From NCBI RefSeq assembly GCF_028372415.1, contig NC_092875.1, positions 350,878,225-350,942,224 on the forward strand: a DNA stretch of 64,000 bases. The letters are read 5' to 3'. The DNA is from Notamacropus eugenii (Eukaryota; Chordata; Mammalia; Diprotodontia; Macropodidae). Every line of letters starts with the position of its first letter. Positions within the stretch are counted from its first letter, which is position 1. A program made the position numbers and the translations under genes. A model generated the notes under the pieces. That model was not told where the DNA came from and did no database searches. It worked only from the letters and a program-made list of their open reading frames with translations. Shown piece by piece: positions 37,565 through 48,957 of this stretch.

Positions 37565-37960
37565 TGTGATTCAAACATTCACTAATTTGACAAGCATTTA
37601 TTTAATTCCTACTATGTGTCAGATGCTGTGAGAGGCACTGGGAATACAAAGTCAAAGTTGAAAGGATCCCTGCCTCCTAGACTTGTGATCTTTTAATGGG
37701 GTGGAGATCTCTTAATGGCAATGGCCGTAGAAAATTAAATTTAAAAATATATAAAAATACTTTCTTGGGGGGCTTACTAGCAACTGATATGGGGGAATCA
37801 GTATAAACTTTTTGTAGGAGGTAAAACTTGAGCTGTGAATGAAACTAGGGATTCTATGAAACAAAGGTGAGAAAGAAGTTCATTCTTGGCATGTGGGACC
37901 ATACATATGAAGGCGCAGAGACTAGAAATGAAATATTATATTTAACAGGTCTGTTTGGCT
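37565..37960 (+). repeat. Old marsupial interspersed repeat
   Basis: AAGCATTTATTTAATTCCTAC, then GTGTCAGATGCTGTGAGAGG, AGGTAAAACTTGAGCTGTGA and CATATGAAGGCGCAGAGACT. Same family as 6206-7725. Confidence 0.5.
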
Positions 37961-38129
37961 TTATTCTCCTCATATGACCAATATTTTTCAAACACTATTG
38001 ATGGATTTTTATCTGTGTTATGTCTACTAACTATAGGTGTCTTGAAGACTCTGTCATGAGTCCTCATCTCCTTTCCTTTACATTAAGTGAACTAATTTAC
38101 CCACAGGAATTCAATCATCATTTCTGAAA

Positions 38130-39090
38130 ATGATTCCAAGACCTTTGTATTCCATTAGTCTCTCTCTGGAAGTTAGGTCTCATATGACCCATTGCCTTTT
38201 GAATATCTATAGCTGGACTTACCATAGTGTATCAAACTCAGGATATCTAAAAGAGTACTCATATTCCTTACTTAAAAATTCTCCCATCTTTTTCAACTTT
38301 GCTATTGCTTTCAAGGATACCACCATACTCTAGGAGATAGAGGTTTGGAGTCATTTTGGATTCCTCAGTTCTACTTAACCCTTATGTCCCATTGGTTATC
38401 AAAACTTGTCATTTCTACATTACCAAAACATGTACTTTTATCACACATGCACTATCTTAGTACAGGGAGTCATCACCTCTTTTGTGGGCCACGGTAAAAC
38501 TCTTCTTCCTACACTGAATCTTTTCCCACTCCAATCTATCTTCCACTCAGGTAGCAAAATGATTTTCCTAAAGCATAAGTCTGATCAAATCACATATGGA
38601 ACAGTAAACTTCAGTGACTCCCTAATACATTTATAATCTTCCCCATTCCAAACTTTCCTGTATTTTTTTTTATTTTTTTCTATACTCCATTCGTTTTACC
38701 ATGATGTTACAGTGGCATATTTGCTATTCCTCCCAAATGACACTCCATCTCTTATCCTGCTGCTTTACACTGAGATTCTCTGCAATCTGGACTATTCTAA
38801 CTCATCATCCCTACTTCTACCCCAACCCCTGCAACCCCCTATTTCCCTCAAGACTCATGAGATATTTCCTCTGCCTCCTCCCTTAATACATTTCCCCTGA
38901 GATTACCTTTTGTTTATACTATACAAATCTTATTGTGTCTCTTTTTTTATTACAAGTTTAATCCTGTATTAGATGATGAGTTGTTTAAAGGAAGGAGATT
39001 TTGTTTGTACATTTTTTACATCCTCAGTGCTTTGGACAATGCCTGGAACATAGTAAGTGCTTAATCAAAGTTTGTTGACTGTTGACTCAC
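38130..39090 (+). mobile_element. L2 LINE, 3' part
   Basis: L2 order is visible: GGTTTGGAGTCATTTTGGAT near 38342, CATAAGTCTGATCAAATCAC near 38573, GTAAACTTCAGTGACTCCCT near 38605, and the tail GACAATGCCTGGAACATAGT with AAGTGCTTAATCAAAGTTTG near 39035-39080. Decayed and non-coding. Confidence 0.75.
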
Positions 39091-39099
39091 TGAATACAT

Positions 39100-39175
39100 T
39101 TTATAAGAAAAAAAAAGAAAGGAAGGAAGGAATGGGGGGGGGGAAGAGAGGGAGAGAGAGAGAAAAACATAATAA
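39100..39175. repeat. Purine-rich low-complexity stretch
   Basis: A-, GGAA- and G-rich run including GGGGGGGGG at about 39134-39142 and a GA tract. Confidence 0.9.
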
Positions 39176-39324
39176 GCCTGGAAAGAATTTTAAAATTAAA
39201 TTATGATGATTTGTAAAAAGTAAAATGGAGATGATTTATTTCTTTTTTAGATTTTAAGGTATTTTTAAATTTGTTTTTAACAGTAGTTAATATTACCAAA
39301 AAGGGACTTCATATCTTCCCATAA

Positions 39325-39802
39325 GTCACATGATAGATAGAAAAATACTACAGATACAGTAGCCAGTAGTACTATTTGAGGTGGCTTCTGGAACTTGGGA
39401 TTTCATTTTAGCTCTTTTTCCCTGGCTAGCAGTGCTTCTGGGACTCATTATCACATCAGAAATAACCAAAGGTCCAAATACCACATCAGCCTCATTCTTT
39501 TTTCTTGGAAAATCTTTCAAATACAACTTACTCCTTTTCCTTTGACTTCTGGTCAGTTTGTTTGGAAGTTGGGCTTTCCTACAGCTATCAATTTCACAAC
39601 AGTTGCAGATATTAGCTGTACCTTCTACAGAAGACCTCCAATCTTTTGGAGTAACAAGCTATGTTTGAAGGTTCTAGCAGGTCAGCAACTTTAGTGACCT
39701 TTAGGAGGCATGTGATATAGATCTGATCCCTGGTCTCTCTTGAAAATGTGAAAACAAAAACAAATTAACTGAACGTCTTTGTCTTGAACCTTGGGAATAT
39801 AA
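39325..39802 (-). pseudogene. ZP3-like: Zona pellucida protein 3 (ZP3)-like relic
   Basis: ZP3 is a structural egg-coat glycoprotein. On the minus strand three adjoining frame segments give the ZP3 C-terminal half in order. The first is FTFSRETRDQIYITC plus a LLKVT block (from about 39762), ending ACYSK. After a one-base frameshift, WRSSVEGTANICNCCE carries the Cys-rich ICxCC block (around 39620-39580). Next come a basic RSQRKRSK stretch where ZP3 has its furin-type cleavage site and the KNEADVVFGPLVI block (about 39510-39470), after which ZP3 homology fades. No transmembrane segment follows. The part between ICNCC and EADV has no intron, although mammalian ZP3 genes are, from memory, split there. 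That favours a retrocopy, but no clear poly(A) or duplication is visible. A frameshift and an upstream stop show it is non-functional. Confidence 0.75.
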
Positions 39803-39834
39803 AGGATGGTACGGTGTTTTATTTTTTTAAAAAT

Positions 39835-42170
39835 GTTTTGTTTTATTTTTTTGAAATTTTATTTAGTATTTTATTTCCCCAGTTTTATTTACAAGTAATT
39901 TTAACGTTCATTTTTAAAACAGTGAATTCCAAATTCTGTCCCTTCCTCCCTCCCAACCCACTCCCCCATTGAGAAGGCAAACAATTCAATACAGATTATA
40001 TATGTGTAATCATACAAAACATTTCCATAATACTAATGTTGTCATAGAAAGCACACACCAAAAATAAACAAAAAAAAAATCAAGAAAAATAAAGAAAAAA
40101 AGTGCTTAAATCTGTATTAAGACACTATTAATTCATTCTCTGGGAATGAATATAATTTTTCATCATAAGTTTTTCAGAGTTGTCTTGGATGATTGTATTG
40201 TTTAGGATAGCTAAGTCATTCAAAACTGATTATCTTTAAATATTGCTATTACTTCTCACACAGTACATTTCACTTTGCATCTACTCAAAGTCTTTCCATG
40301 TGTTTTTTTTTTCTGAGAGTATTTGGATCATCATTTCTTACAGTACCAAAATATTCCATCATAATCATATGCAACAATTTGTTCAGGCATTCCCCAAATG
40401 TTGAACATTCCCTCTATATTCAATTCTTTGCCCCCAGAAAAGAACTGTTATAAATATTTTTGTGTATAAGTCTTTTTCCTTTTTTAATCTCTTTGGGACA
40501 CGGACCTAGTAAGGATATTGCTAGGTCAAAGGGTATGCATGCTTTTTTTAATCTTTTGGCCATAGTTTCAAAGTGCTATAAAGAATGTTTGAATCAGTTC
40601 ACAGCGCCACCAACAGTGCATTATTATTTCATTTTCCTCACATCCCCTCCACCATTTCTCATTCTCCTTTTCTGTCCTATTAGCTAATCTAATCAGTTTG
40701 AAAATGTACCTCTGAATTGTTTTAATTTGCATTTCTCCAATCAACAGTGAGAGCATGTTTTCATATGTCTATAAATAGCCTTGACTAGTTCATCTGAAAA
40801 CTGTTCATATTTTTTGATTATTTATCAATTGGGGAACATCTCTTATTTTTTATAAATTTGACTTAGTTCTCCATATGTTTGAGGAATGAGGCCCTTACCA
40901 GAGAAATTTGTTTTGAAAAAAAATTTTCAGTTGCTATTTCTAGCTGTACTTCTCTCCATCCTATTCCCCATTGTTTATTATATTCTCTCTCTCCTTTCAC
41001 CCTGACTCTCGTCAAAGTTTTTACTTCTGACTACTCTCTCTATCAATCTCCCTTCCCTTCTATCACCAGTCCTGCTTCTCTTATCACTTTTTCTTCCTAC
41101 TTTCCTATATGGAAAGATAGATTTTTATACCCAATTGAGTATATATGTTATTCCCACTTTGATCCAGTTCTGGTGGGAGTAAGATTCACTCACTCTACCT
41201 CACTTCCTTCTGCTTCCCTTCCACTGTAAAAAGGTTTTTTTTTTTGCCTCTGTTATGTAAGATGGTATACCTCATTCTATTTCTCCTTTTCTCTTTTTCC
41301 CAGTACATTCCTCTCTCATGACTTAATTTGATTTATTTTAGATATCACCCCTTCATATTCAACTCACACCTGTACCCTCTGTCTACATATACTCTAACTA
41401 TCCTAATAATGAGAAAGTTCTTGTGAATTGCAAGTATCATTTTCCTATGTAAGAACAGTTTAATCTTATTAAGTCCCTTATGGTTTGCATTTCCTGTTCC
41501 CCTTTCTATTCTTCTCTTAAGTCTTCTATTTGAAAGTCAGATTTTCTATTCAGCTGTGGTCTTTTTATCAAAAATGCTTGAAAGTCCTCTCTTTCATCAA
41601 ATATCCATTTTTTACCTGAAGGTGTATACTCTGTTTTGCTCGTAGGTGATTCTTGATTGGAATCCTAGTTCTTTGGCCACTGCAATATCATATCCCAAGC
41701 ACTCAGATCCTTTAATGTATAAGCTGTTAAATCTTGTGCTATCCTGACTGTGGTTCCAATATACTGGAATTGTTCAGGCTTTTGCAATATTTTCTCCTTG
41801 ACCTGTGAACTCTGAAATTTGAATGTGATATTCCTGAGACTTTTCATTTTGAGATCTCTTTCAGGAGGTGATTGGTGAATTCTTTCAGTGATGATTTTAG
41901 CATCTGGTTCTAGAATACCAGGGCAATTTTCCTTGATAATTTCTTGAAAGATGACATCTAGGCTTTTTTTTTGATTGCGGTTTTCAGGTATTCCAATAAT
42001 TTTTAAATTCTCTCTTCTGGATCTATTTTCCAGGTCACTTGCTTTTTTCATTGAGATATTTCACATTGTCTTCTATTTTTTTCATTCTCTTGGTTTTGTT
42101 TTATTGTTTCTTGATTGTTCATAAATGCATTAGCTTCCATTTGCTCCATTCTAATTTTTAAGGAATTATT
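39835..42170 (-). mobile_element. Internally deleted L1 (element C): ORF1 and ORF2 C-terminus only
   Basis: In element orientation: ORF1 starting mid-coiled-coil at about 42170, the post-ORF1 spacer (about 41460-40930), then directly the C-terminal part of ORF2 (minus 40568-40756 reads EMQIKTIQRYIFKLIRLANR, then a WWRGC...HCWWRC block) and a 3' UTR ending at T-rich DNA near 39835. The endonuclease and reverse transcriptase are missing. It ends abruptly at the start of the plus-strand L1 at 42172. It could instead be two adjacent fragments, since I see no T-run at the 40.9-kb joint to mark a separate insertion. Confidence 0.7.
41500..42170 (-). pseudogene. L1 ORF1p, C-terminal two-thirds, broken
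   Basis: The 128-codon frame at 41665-42051 reads KKASDLENRSRRENLKIIG, then PENRNQKKSLDVIFQEIIKE, LRNITFKFQSSQVKEKI and TVRIAQDLTAYTLKD: the RNA-recognition and C-terminal domains of ORF1p. The 5' end of the gene is missing at the 42.17-kb junction. Confidence 0.8.
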
Positions 42171-42171
42171 C

Positions 42172-43251
42172 TTGGAGGCAGAGCCAAGATGGTGGAGAGA
42201 AAGCAACTATTCACCTAAGCTCTTAGACAAGCTCCTTCAGACATCTCTAAAAAGAGAATCTGACCAAATTTTGGAGGGTCAGAATCCAATAGGAGACAGA
42301 CTATGGCAGCTTCACAGCCTGGGACAGACTTGAAGATTGACAGGAAGGATCTGTTCCATGGGGCTGGAGGAGCAAACAGTGCAAAGCACACAGTCTGTAC
42401 CAGTGTACTTCTGCTATGACAGGGCCAAGGAAGAAGACCTGGGTGGTCTAAGGCAGCTGCTGCACTGCAGAATCTCAAGGATATCAGCCCAGAACAGGAG
42501 TCCAGCAGAACTGAGCAAGTAACAGCAGCAGAGCCCCAGGCATCTGCAACAGTTGCTCCTGAGACTATCACCCCACAGATTAAATGTCTGAAAGTCACCT
42601 ACTTGAACTTCCAGGAGCCAAGATGGCAGAGTGATGGATAAATGCCCTCCCCTCCCCTTGTTGACCTTGAAAGACCCATAAAATATTTTGCAAAAAAATC
42701 AGTGGAAGGGTAAACAGTCTCTTAGCAGATGAGACTAGGAAAATCACAAAGAGGAATCCCTCTTGCTGTGGCTGAAGGGGACCATGCAGGACTAGAGCTA
42801 TACCAGACAGCCCTACCTCAGCAAAGAGGGAGAAGATTCAGATCCCCAGGAGGGTGGAGCCAGCAACCATCAACACCAGGATCCCAACCATACCTCAGCA
42901 GCCCAGGGGATTCAGGAAGACACTAGGGCAGCTGAGATAACCAACCATTGAGGTTGCCTATGCTCTAGCTCATCAGAGGAGACCTGCTATAGACAGACCA
43001 TCCCTCCCCCACACTTAACACAGCTAGATCCAGGGTAACTCCAGAAAGACTTCACCTGGCCTCTGCTTTCTCACCTCAACCAGCTCAGCACCATGTAGCT
43101 GCAGCATTTTAGCTTCTAGCTGAAAGAACCAGAGGTGACAACACATAAAGCCTCAAGTTCAAGGCACAAGAACTGTGGTACAAAGCCCTTTGTGTTCTAC
43201 AAACAGAGATCTACTTTAAAAGCCAGGAAAAGGGTGATCATCATCATCATT
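42172..43251 (+). promoter_or_regulatory. L1 5' UTR with two start-type modules
   Basis: Two modules each open with the L1 5' signature: GCAGAGCCAAGATGGTGG at about 42178 and AGGAGCCAAGATGGCAGAG at about 42612. CCAAGATGGC matches the YY1-type site used by human L1 for accurate initiation. The two modules are otherwise dissimilar, so this is not a simple tandem monomer. Confidence 0.6.
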
Positions 43252-44291
43252 ATGAGTAAGAAACAAAGCAGAAAAGAAAAGACCATAGAGTCTTTCTATG
43301 GGGACAAGGATCAAAGCACGAATACAGGGGTCAGCATTGAGACTGTACTACCATCCGGACTTCAAATGGGAATATAAACAGGTCTGAAACACAAAAAGCA
43401 TTCCTGGAAGAGATGAAGAAGAATTTTAAAAGTCAAATTAGAGAAATAGAAGAAAAATTGGCCAATGATTTTAAAAATATGAAAAAAGAAATCACAGAAG
43501 AATTTAAAAGGAAAATTGGACAAATGGAAAAGGGAGTATAAAAACTAACTGGAGAAAATAACTCTTTAAAAGGAACAATTGGACAGATAAAGAAGGAGAT
43601 ACAAAAGTTAACTGAAGAAAACAATTTTATAAAAATTGAAATTGGGCAAGTAAAAGCTAATGACTCTATGAGACATGAAGAATCAGTCAAAAAGAATCTG
43701 AAGAATGAAAAGATAGAAGAAAATGTAAAATATCCAATTGGAAAAACAACTGACTTGGAAAATAGATCCAGGAGAGAAAATTTAACTATTATTAGTCTAC
43801 CAGAAAGTCATGTTGAAAAAAAGATCTTGGACAATATCTTCCAAGAAATTGTTATGAAAAACTATCTAGAAGCCCTAGATCCAGAGGACAAAATAGTCTT
43901 TGAAAGAATCCATCACTGATCTCCTGAAAAGGATTCTAAACTAGAAACACCAAGGAATATTGTTGCCAAATTCCAGAACTAAAACGTGAAGGAGAAAATA
44001 ATAGAGGTAGCCAGAAATGAATCATTCAAATATCAAGGTGCTACAGTCAAGATCACATGGGACCTTGCAGCTTTTACGCTGAAAGATCAAAGAAAGTGGA
44101 ATATGATACTCCGTAAGGCAAAAGATCTGGGACTACAAACAAGGATCAATTACCCAGCAAAGTTGAGCATAATATTTCAGGCAAGGAGATGGACATTCAA
44201 TGAAATAAGGAATTTCCAGACCTTCTTGATGAAAAGGCCAGAGCTCAAAAGAAAATTCAGTGTTCAAACACAAGTCTCAAGAAAGGCATAA
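43252..44291 (+). pseudogene. L1 ORF1, nearly complete, frameshifted
   Basis: Begins MSKKQSRKEKTIESFYGDKD in one frame and continues, after a shift, in another: EIEEKLANDFKNMKKE, coiled-coil repeats of about 21 residues near 43440-43660, the RNA-binding domain (ENLTIISLPESHVEKK near 43780) and the C-terminal domain (NYPAKLSIIFQARRWTF near 44150, then RPELKRKF). Stops lie near 43539, 43917 and 43981. The total, about 345 codons, is normal for L1 ORF1. Confidence 0.85.
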
Positions 44292-44900
44292 AAAAGGCAA
44301 ACAGGGGGGAAAATTATTATTCAATATGTGTTACTGTTTACATCCCTATAAGGGAAGATGATACATGTGAATCTTGAGAACTACATATTTATCATCATAT
44401 ATAAAAGGGATATACATAGGTAGAGGGAGCAGGCATAAGGTAAATATGTGAAGATAAAAATGTGATTTAAGAGTGTGAAGGGATTGTAACAGGAGATGTG
44501 AAAAAGAGGAGTCAGAAAATATTAAATTACATCATAGGAAGAGACACAAAATTATATTACAGTAGAGAGAAAGAGAGGAGGAAGATGAAGATTGTTTGAT
44601 ATTTACTCTCATCAGATTTGTTTCAAGGAGGAAACAACAAACTCAGTTGAGTATAGAAATATAACTAGCTCCATTGGCAGTAGGAGAGGAAGGGGGAAAG
44701 AAAAGGGAGGGGAGGTTGAGAGGGAGGGAAGAAGTAGTAAAGGTAAACGAGAATAAAAGGGAAGGGGGGGTGAAAGAAGGAAGGGAAGATTGAGGGAGGC
44801 AGTTGTCAAAGATTAAAATTCTATTGTGGAAGGTAAGGGAGAAGGGAGAGCTAAAAGGAAAAACAAAGGGGAAAGGGATAGAAGGAAAGACACAGATAGT
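44292..44900 (+). other. L1 inter-ORF spacer, purine-rich
   Basis: About 600 bp between ORF1 and ORF2, strongly purine-rich at 44570-44890 (GGAGGG and AAGGGA runs). A homologous spacer occurs at about 62475-63060 and, in reverse, in all three minus-strand ORF1-containing elements. It is far longer than the 63-bp spacer of human L1. Confidence 0.7.
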
Positions 44901-44904
44901 AATC

Positions 44905-47900
44905 CTAACTGTGAATGTGAATGGGATGAACTATTCCATGAAATAGGAATGAATAGCACAATGGATTAAAAACCATAATCCAACAGTATGTTTAAAAGAA
45001 ATTCACTTGAAATGGAGGGCTACACACAGGGTATAGGTAAAAAGTTGGAGCAGAATATATTGTGCTTCATCTGATGCAAAAAAAGCAGGGGTGGAAATCC
45101 TAATCTCAGTCAAAGCAAAAGCAGAAATAGATATAATCCAAAAAGATAAGAAAGGAAAGTATATCTTGTTAAAAAGCACCACAGACAATGAAGTGATATC
45201 ATTTCTAAACATATATACTCCAAGAGGTATAGCATCCAGATTCTTAGAGGAGAAGTTAAGGGAGTTACAGGAATAAACAAACAGCAAAACTATACTAGTG
45301 GGGTACCTCAGCCTCATCTGCACTGAATTTGATAAATCTGAGCTCAAAATAAACAAGAAAGAAGTTAAGGAGGTAAATAAAACTCTGGATAAAGTAGATA
45401 TGATAGATCTCTGGAAAAAATTGAATGGAAATAGAATGGAATATACCTTTTTTCTCAGTGGTACATGGCACATACAAAAACTGACCATGTACTAGGGCAT
45501 AAAAACCTCACAATTCAGTGGAGAAAGGCAGAGATAGTGAATGCATGCTTCTGAGATCATAATGCAATAAAAATTATATGCAACAAAAGGCTAGGGTAAG
45601 ATATACCAAATATTAATTGGAAACTAAATAACCTAATCCTAAAGAATGAGTGGTTAAACAACAAATCATGGAAACAATCAGCAACATCATTCAAGAGAAT
45701 GACAATAATGAGACAACCTATCAAATCTTATGGGATACAGCAAAAGCAGTTCTTAGGGGAAGTTATACATCTTTGAATGCGTACATGAATAAAATGGAGA
45801 AAGAGGAGATAAGTGACTTGGTCATGCAGCTGAAAAAGCTAGAAAAAGAACAAATTGAAAATCCCTAAGTAAATATGAAATTAGAAATACTGAAAACCAA
45901 AGGAGGTATTAATAAAATTGAAATCAAGAAAACTATTGAACTAATAAATGAAACCAAGAGTTGCTCTAATGAAAAAGCCAATAAAATTGATAGACCTTTG
46001 GTCAATTTGATTTTAAAAAAAGAAGAAAACCAAATTACCAATATCAAAAATTAAAAGGGTGAACTAACATTCAATGAGGAGGAAATTAAAACAATAATTA
46101 GAAATTATTTCCCCAAGTGTATCCCCATAAATTCAACAACCTAAATGAGAAGGGTGATTATTTTAAAAAATATAAATTGCCCACATTAACGGAAGAGGAG
46201 GTTGAGTACTTAAATAACCTCATCTCAAGAAAGAAAATTGAACAAACCATCAATGAACTCCCTAGGAAAAAATCTCCAAGGCTACATGGATTTACAAGTG
46301 AATTCTATCAAACATTTAAAGAACAGTTAATTCCAATACTATATAAATGATTTGAGAAAATTGCTGAAGGAATTCTACCAAATTCTTTTTATGATACAAA
46401 TATAGTTCTGATACGTAAAGCAGGAAGAGTCAAAAGAGAAAGAAAATTATAGACAAATTTCTTTAATGAATTTAGATGCCAAAGTTTTAAGCAAGGTATT
46501 ATAAAAAAAGAATACAGCAATTTATCAGGAGAATAATACATTATGATCAGGTAAGACTTATACCAGGAATGCAGGGTTGATTCAATATTAGATAAAAACT
46601 ATTAGCACTATTGATCATATCAACAACAAAACTAACAGAAACCACATGATTATCTCAACAGATGCAGAAACAGGTTTTAACAAAATATAATGCCCATTCC
46701 ATTTGAAAATACTGGAAAGTATAGGAATAAATAGAACTTTCCATAAAATAATAAGCAGTATGTACCTAAAACCTTCAGCAAGCATTATATGCAATGGGGA
46801 TAAATTAAATGCATTTCCAATAAGATCAGAGGTGAAAAAGGATGTCCATTATCACCACTGTTATTCAATATGGTACTCAAAATGTTAGTTTTAGCAATAA
46901 GAAAAGAAAAAGAAATTGAAGGAATTAGAATAGGCAAAGAAGAAACTAGGTTGTTACTCTTCGCAGATGATATGATGATATACTTAGAGAATCCCAGAGA
47001 ATGAAGTAAAAAAACTACTTGAAATAATAAACAACTTTGGCAAAGTTGCAGGTTACAAAATAAACCCATATAATTCATCTGAATTTCTACATTTTACTAA
47101 AAAAGCCTGCCAACAAGAGATAGAAAGAGAAATCTCATTTAAAGCTACAGTGAAGACTATCAAACTTCTGGGAGTCTACTTACCAAAACAAACCCAGGGA
47201 CTATATGAACACAATTACAAAACACTACTCACACAAATAAAGTCAGATTAAAGTAAGTGGGAAAACATCAGTTGCTCTTGGGTTGGCTGAGCTAACACAA
47301 TAAAAAAGACAATTCTACATAAATCAATTTACTTTTTCAGTGCCATACCAACAGAACTACCAGATAATTATTTTCTAGAACTAGAAAAAATAATATCAAA
47401 ATTCATCTAGAGGAACAAAACTTCCAGAATATGAAGGGAAATAAAGAAAAGAAATGCTAGGGAAGGTTGTCCAGCCCTACCAGATCTCAAATTGTACTAT
47501 AAAGCAGCAATCATCAAAACCACTTGGTACTGGTTAATAAATAGAAACATACACCAGTGGAATAGGTTAGGTACTCAAGACACAGTAATTAAGGAATATA
47601 GCAATCTACTGTTTGATAAACCCAAGGATCCCAGCTTCTAGCATAAAAATTCAGTGTTTGACAAAAGTTGCTGGGCAAACTAGATAATAGTGTGTCAGAA
47701 ACTTGGCATAGACCAATGCCTGACACTGTACACAAGAATAAAGTCCTAATGAATACATAATCTAGGTATAAAGATTGATGCTGTAAACAAATTAAGGGAG
47801 AAAGGAATAGTGCATTTGCCAGATTTATGGAGGATAGAGAAATTTATGACCCAACAAGAGAGAGAGAACGTTAAGAAGTGCAAAATGGATAATTTTGATT

Positions 47901-48699
47901 ACACTAAATTGAAAATTTTTTGTACAACCAAACCCAATGCAACAAAGATTAAGAGGGAAGCAGAAAACTGGGAAAGAATTTTTGCAACTAGTGTCAGTGG
48001 TGAAGACTTCATTTCTAAAATATATAGATAACTGAGTCAAATGTACAAGAATACAAGTCATTCTCCATTAGATAAATGGTCATTGGATTTGAATAGGCAG
48101 TTTTCACAGAAAGAAATGAAAACTATCTATAATCATATAAAAAAGCACTAAATCACTATTGATCTGAGAGATGCAAATCAAAACACCTCTGAGGTACCAC
48201 ATCACACCTATCAGATTGGCTCACATGGTAAACAGGAAGATGATAAATGTTGGAGAATATGTGGGAGAGTTGGAAAACTAATTCATTGTTGGTGCAGCTG
48301 TGAGCTAATCCAACCATTCTGGAGAGCTATTTGGAACTATGCCCAAAGTGACACAAAAATGTGCATACCATTTGACCCACCCCATCACTTCTGGGACTCT
48401 ATCCCAAAGAGATCATAGAAATGGAAAAAGGTCTCACATGTACTAAAATATTTATAGTAGCTCTCTTTGTGGTGGTCAAAAACTGGAAATCAAGGTGATA
48501 TTCATCAATTAGAGAATGCCTGAACAAGTTGTGGTGTATGAATGTAATAGAATACTATTGTGCTATGAGAAACAATGAACAGGAAGACTTCAGAGAAACC
48601 TGGAAAGACTTGTATTAACTGACACTGAGTGAAAGAAGCAGAACCAAGAGAACTTTGTACACAGCAAAAACCACAGCGTGAGAGGAATTTTTCTGGTAA
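44905..48699 (+). pseudogene. L1 ORF2, full length, broken
   Basis: Endonuclease plus reverse transcriptase of L1. It opens VNVNGMNYSM near 44915 (endonuclease). Then come KAGVEILISVKAKAEIDIIQ near 45085, NIYTPRGIASRF near 45210 and GNRMEYTFFLSGTWHIQKL near 45425; a [20 protein letters not shown] block at about 46230 where P-G-P-D-G is expected; FADD-type [11 protein letters not shown] near 46960 (the reverse transcriptase catalytic Asp pair); and C-terminal ARMRKC-like and FFW-stop blocks to 48699. Multiple stops and frameshifts. Confidence 0.85.
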
Positions 48700-48939
48700 A
48701 CTGAGTACTTCATTGAAATGCATGGACTTAAAAAATTTCCAATGGACTCTTAAGGCAAAATACCTTCTACATCCAGAAAAAGAACTGTGAAATTGGACTG
48801 CAGACAGAAACAGATAATTTTCTTTTATATTATGTTTTGTTTTGTTTTATTGTCTATCCCATTCATTTTAATTTTCTATGCAACATGCATTTAATAGGAA
48901 TGTACATGTTGCACCTACATAAGATGGTGTGCCATCTCA

Positions 48940-48957
48940 GGGTGGGAGTGGGGAGGG
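48940..48957 (+). other. G-quadruplex-type motif in the L1 3' UTR
   Basis: GGGTGGGAGTGGGGAGGG: four runs of three or more G with short loops, in the L1 sense strand. The same place in the L1 copies at 1888-1910 and 61628-61645 keeps only part of it. Confidence 0.65.

Noticed and set aside
42215-42598. 127-codon minus-strand frame
   Set aside because: It is antisense to the GC-richer L1 5' UTR; no protein family resemblance.
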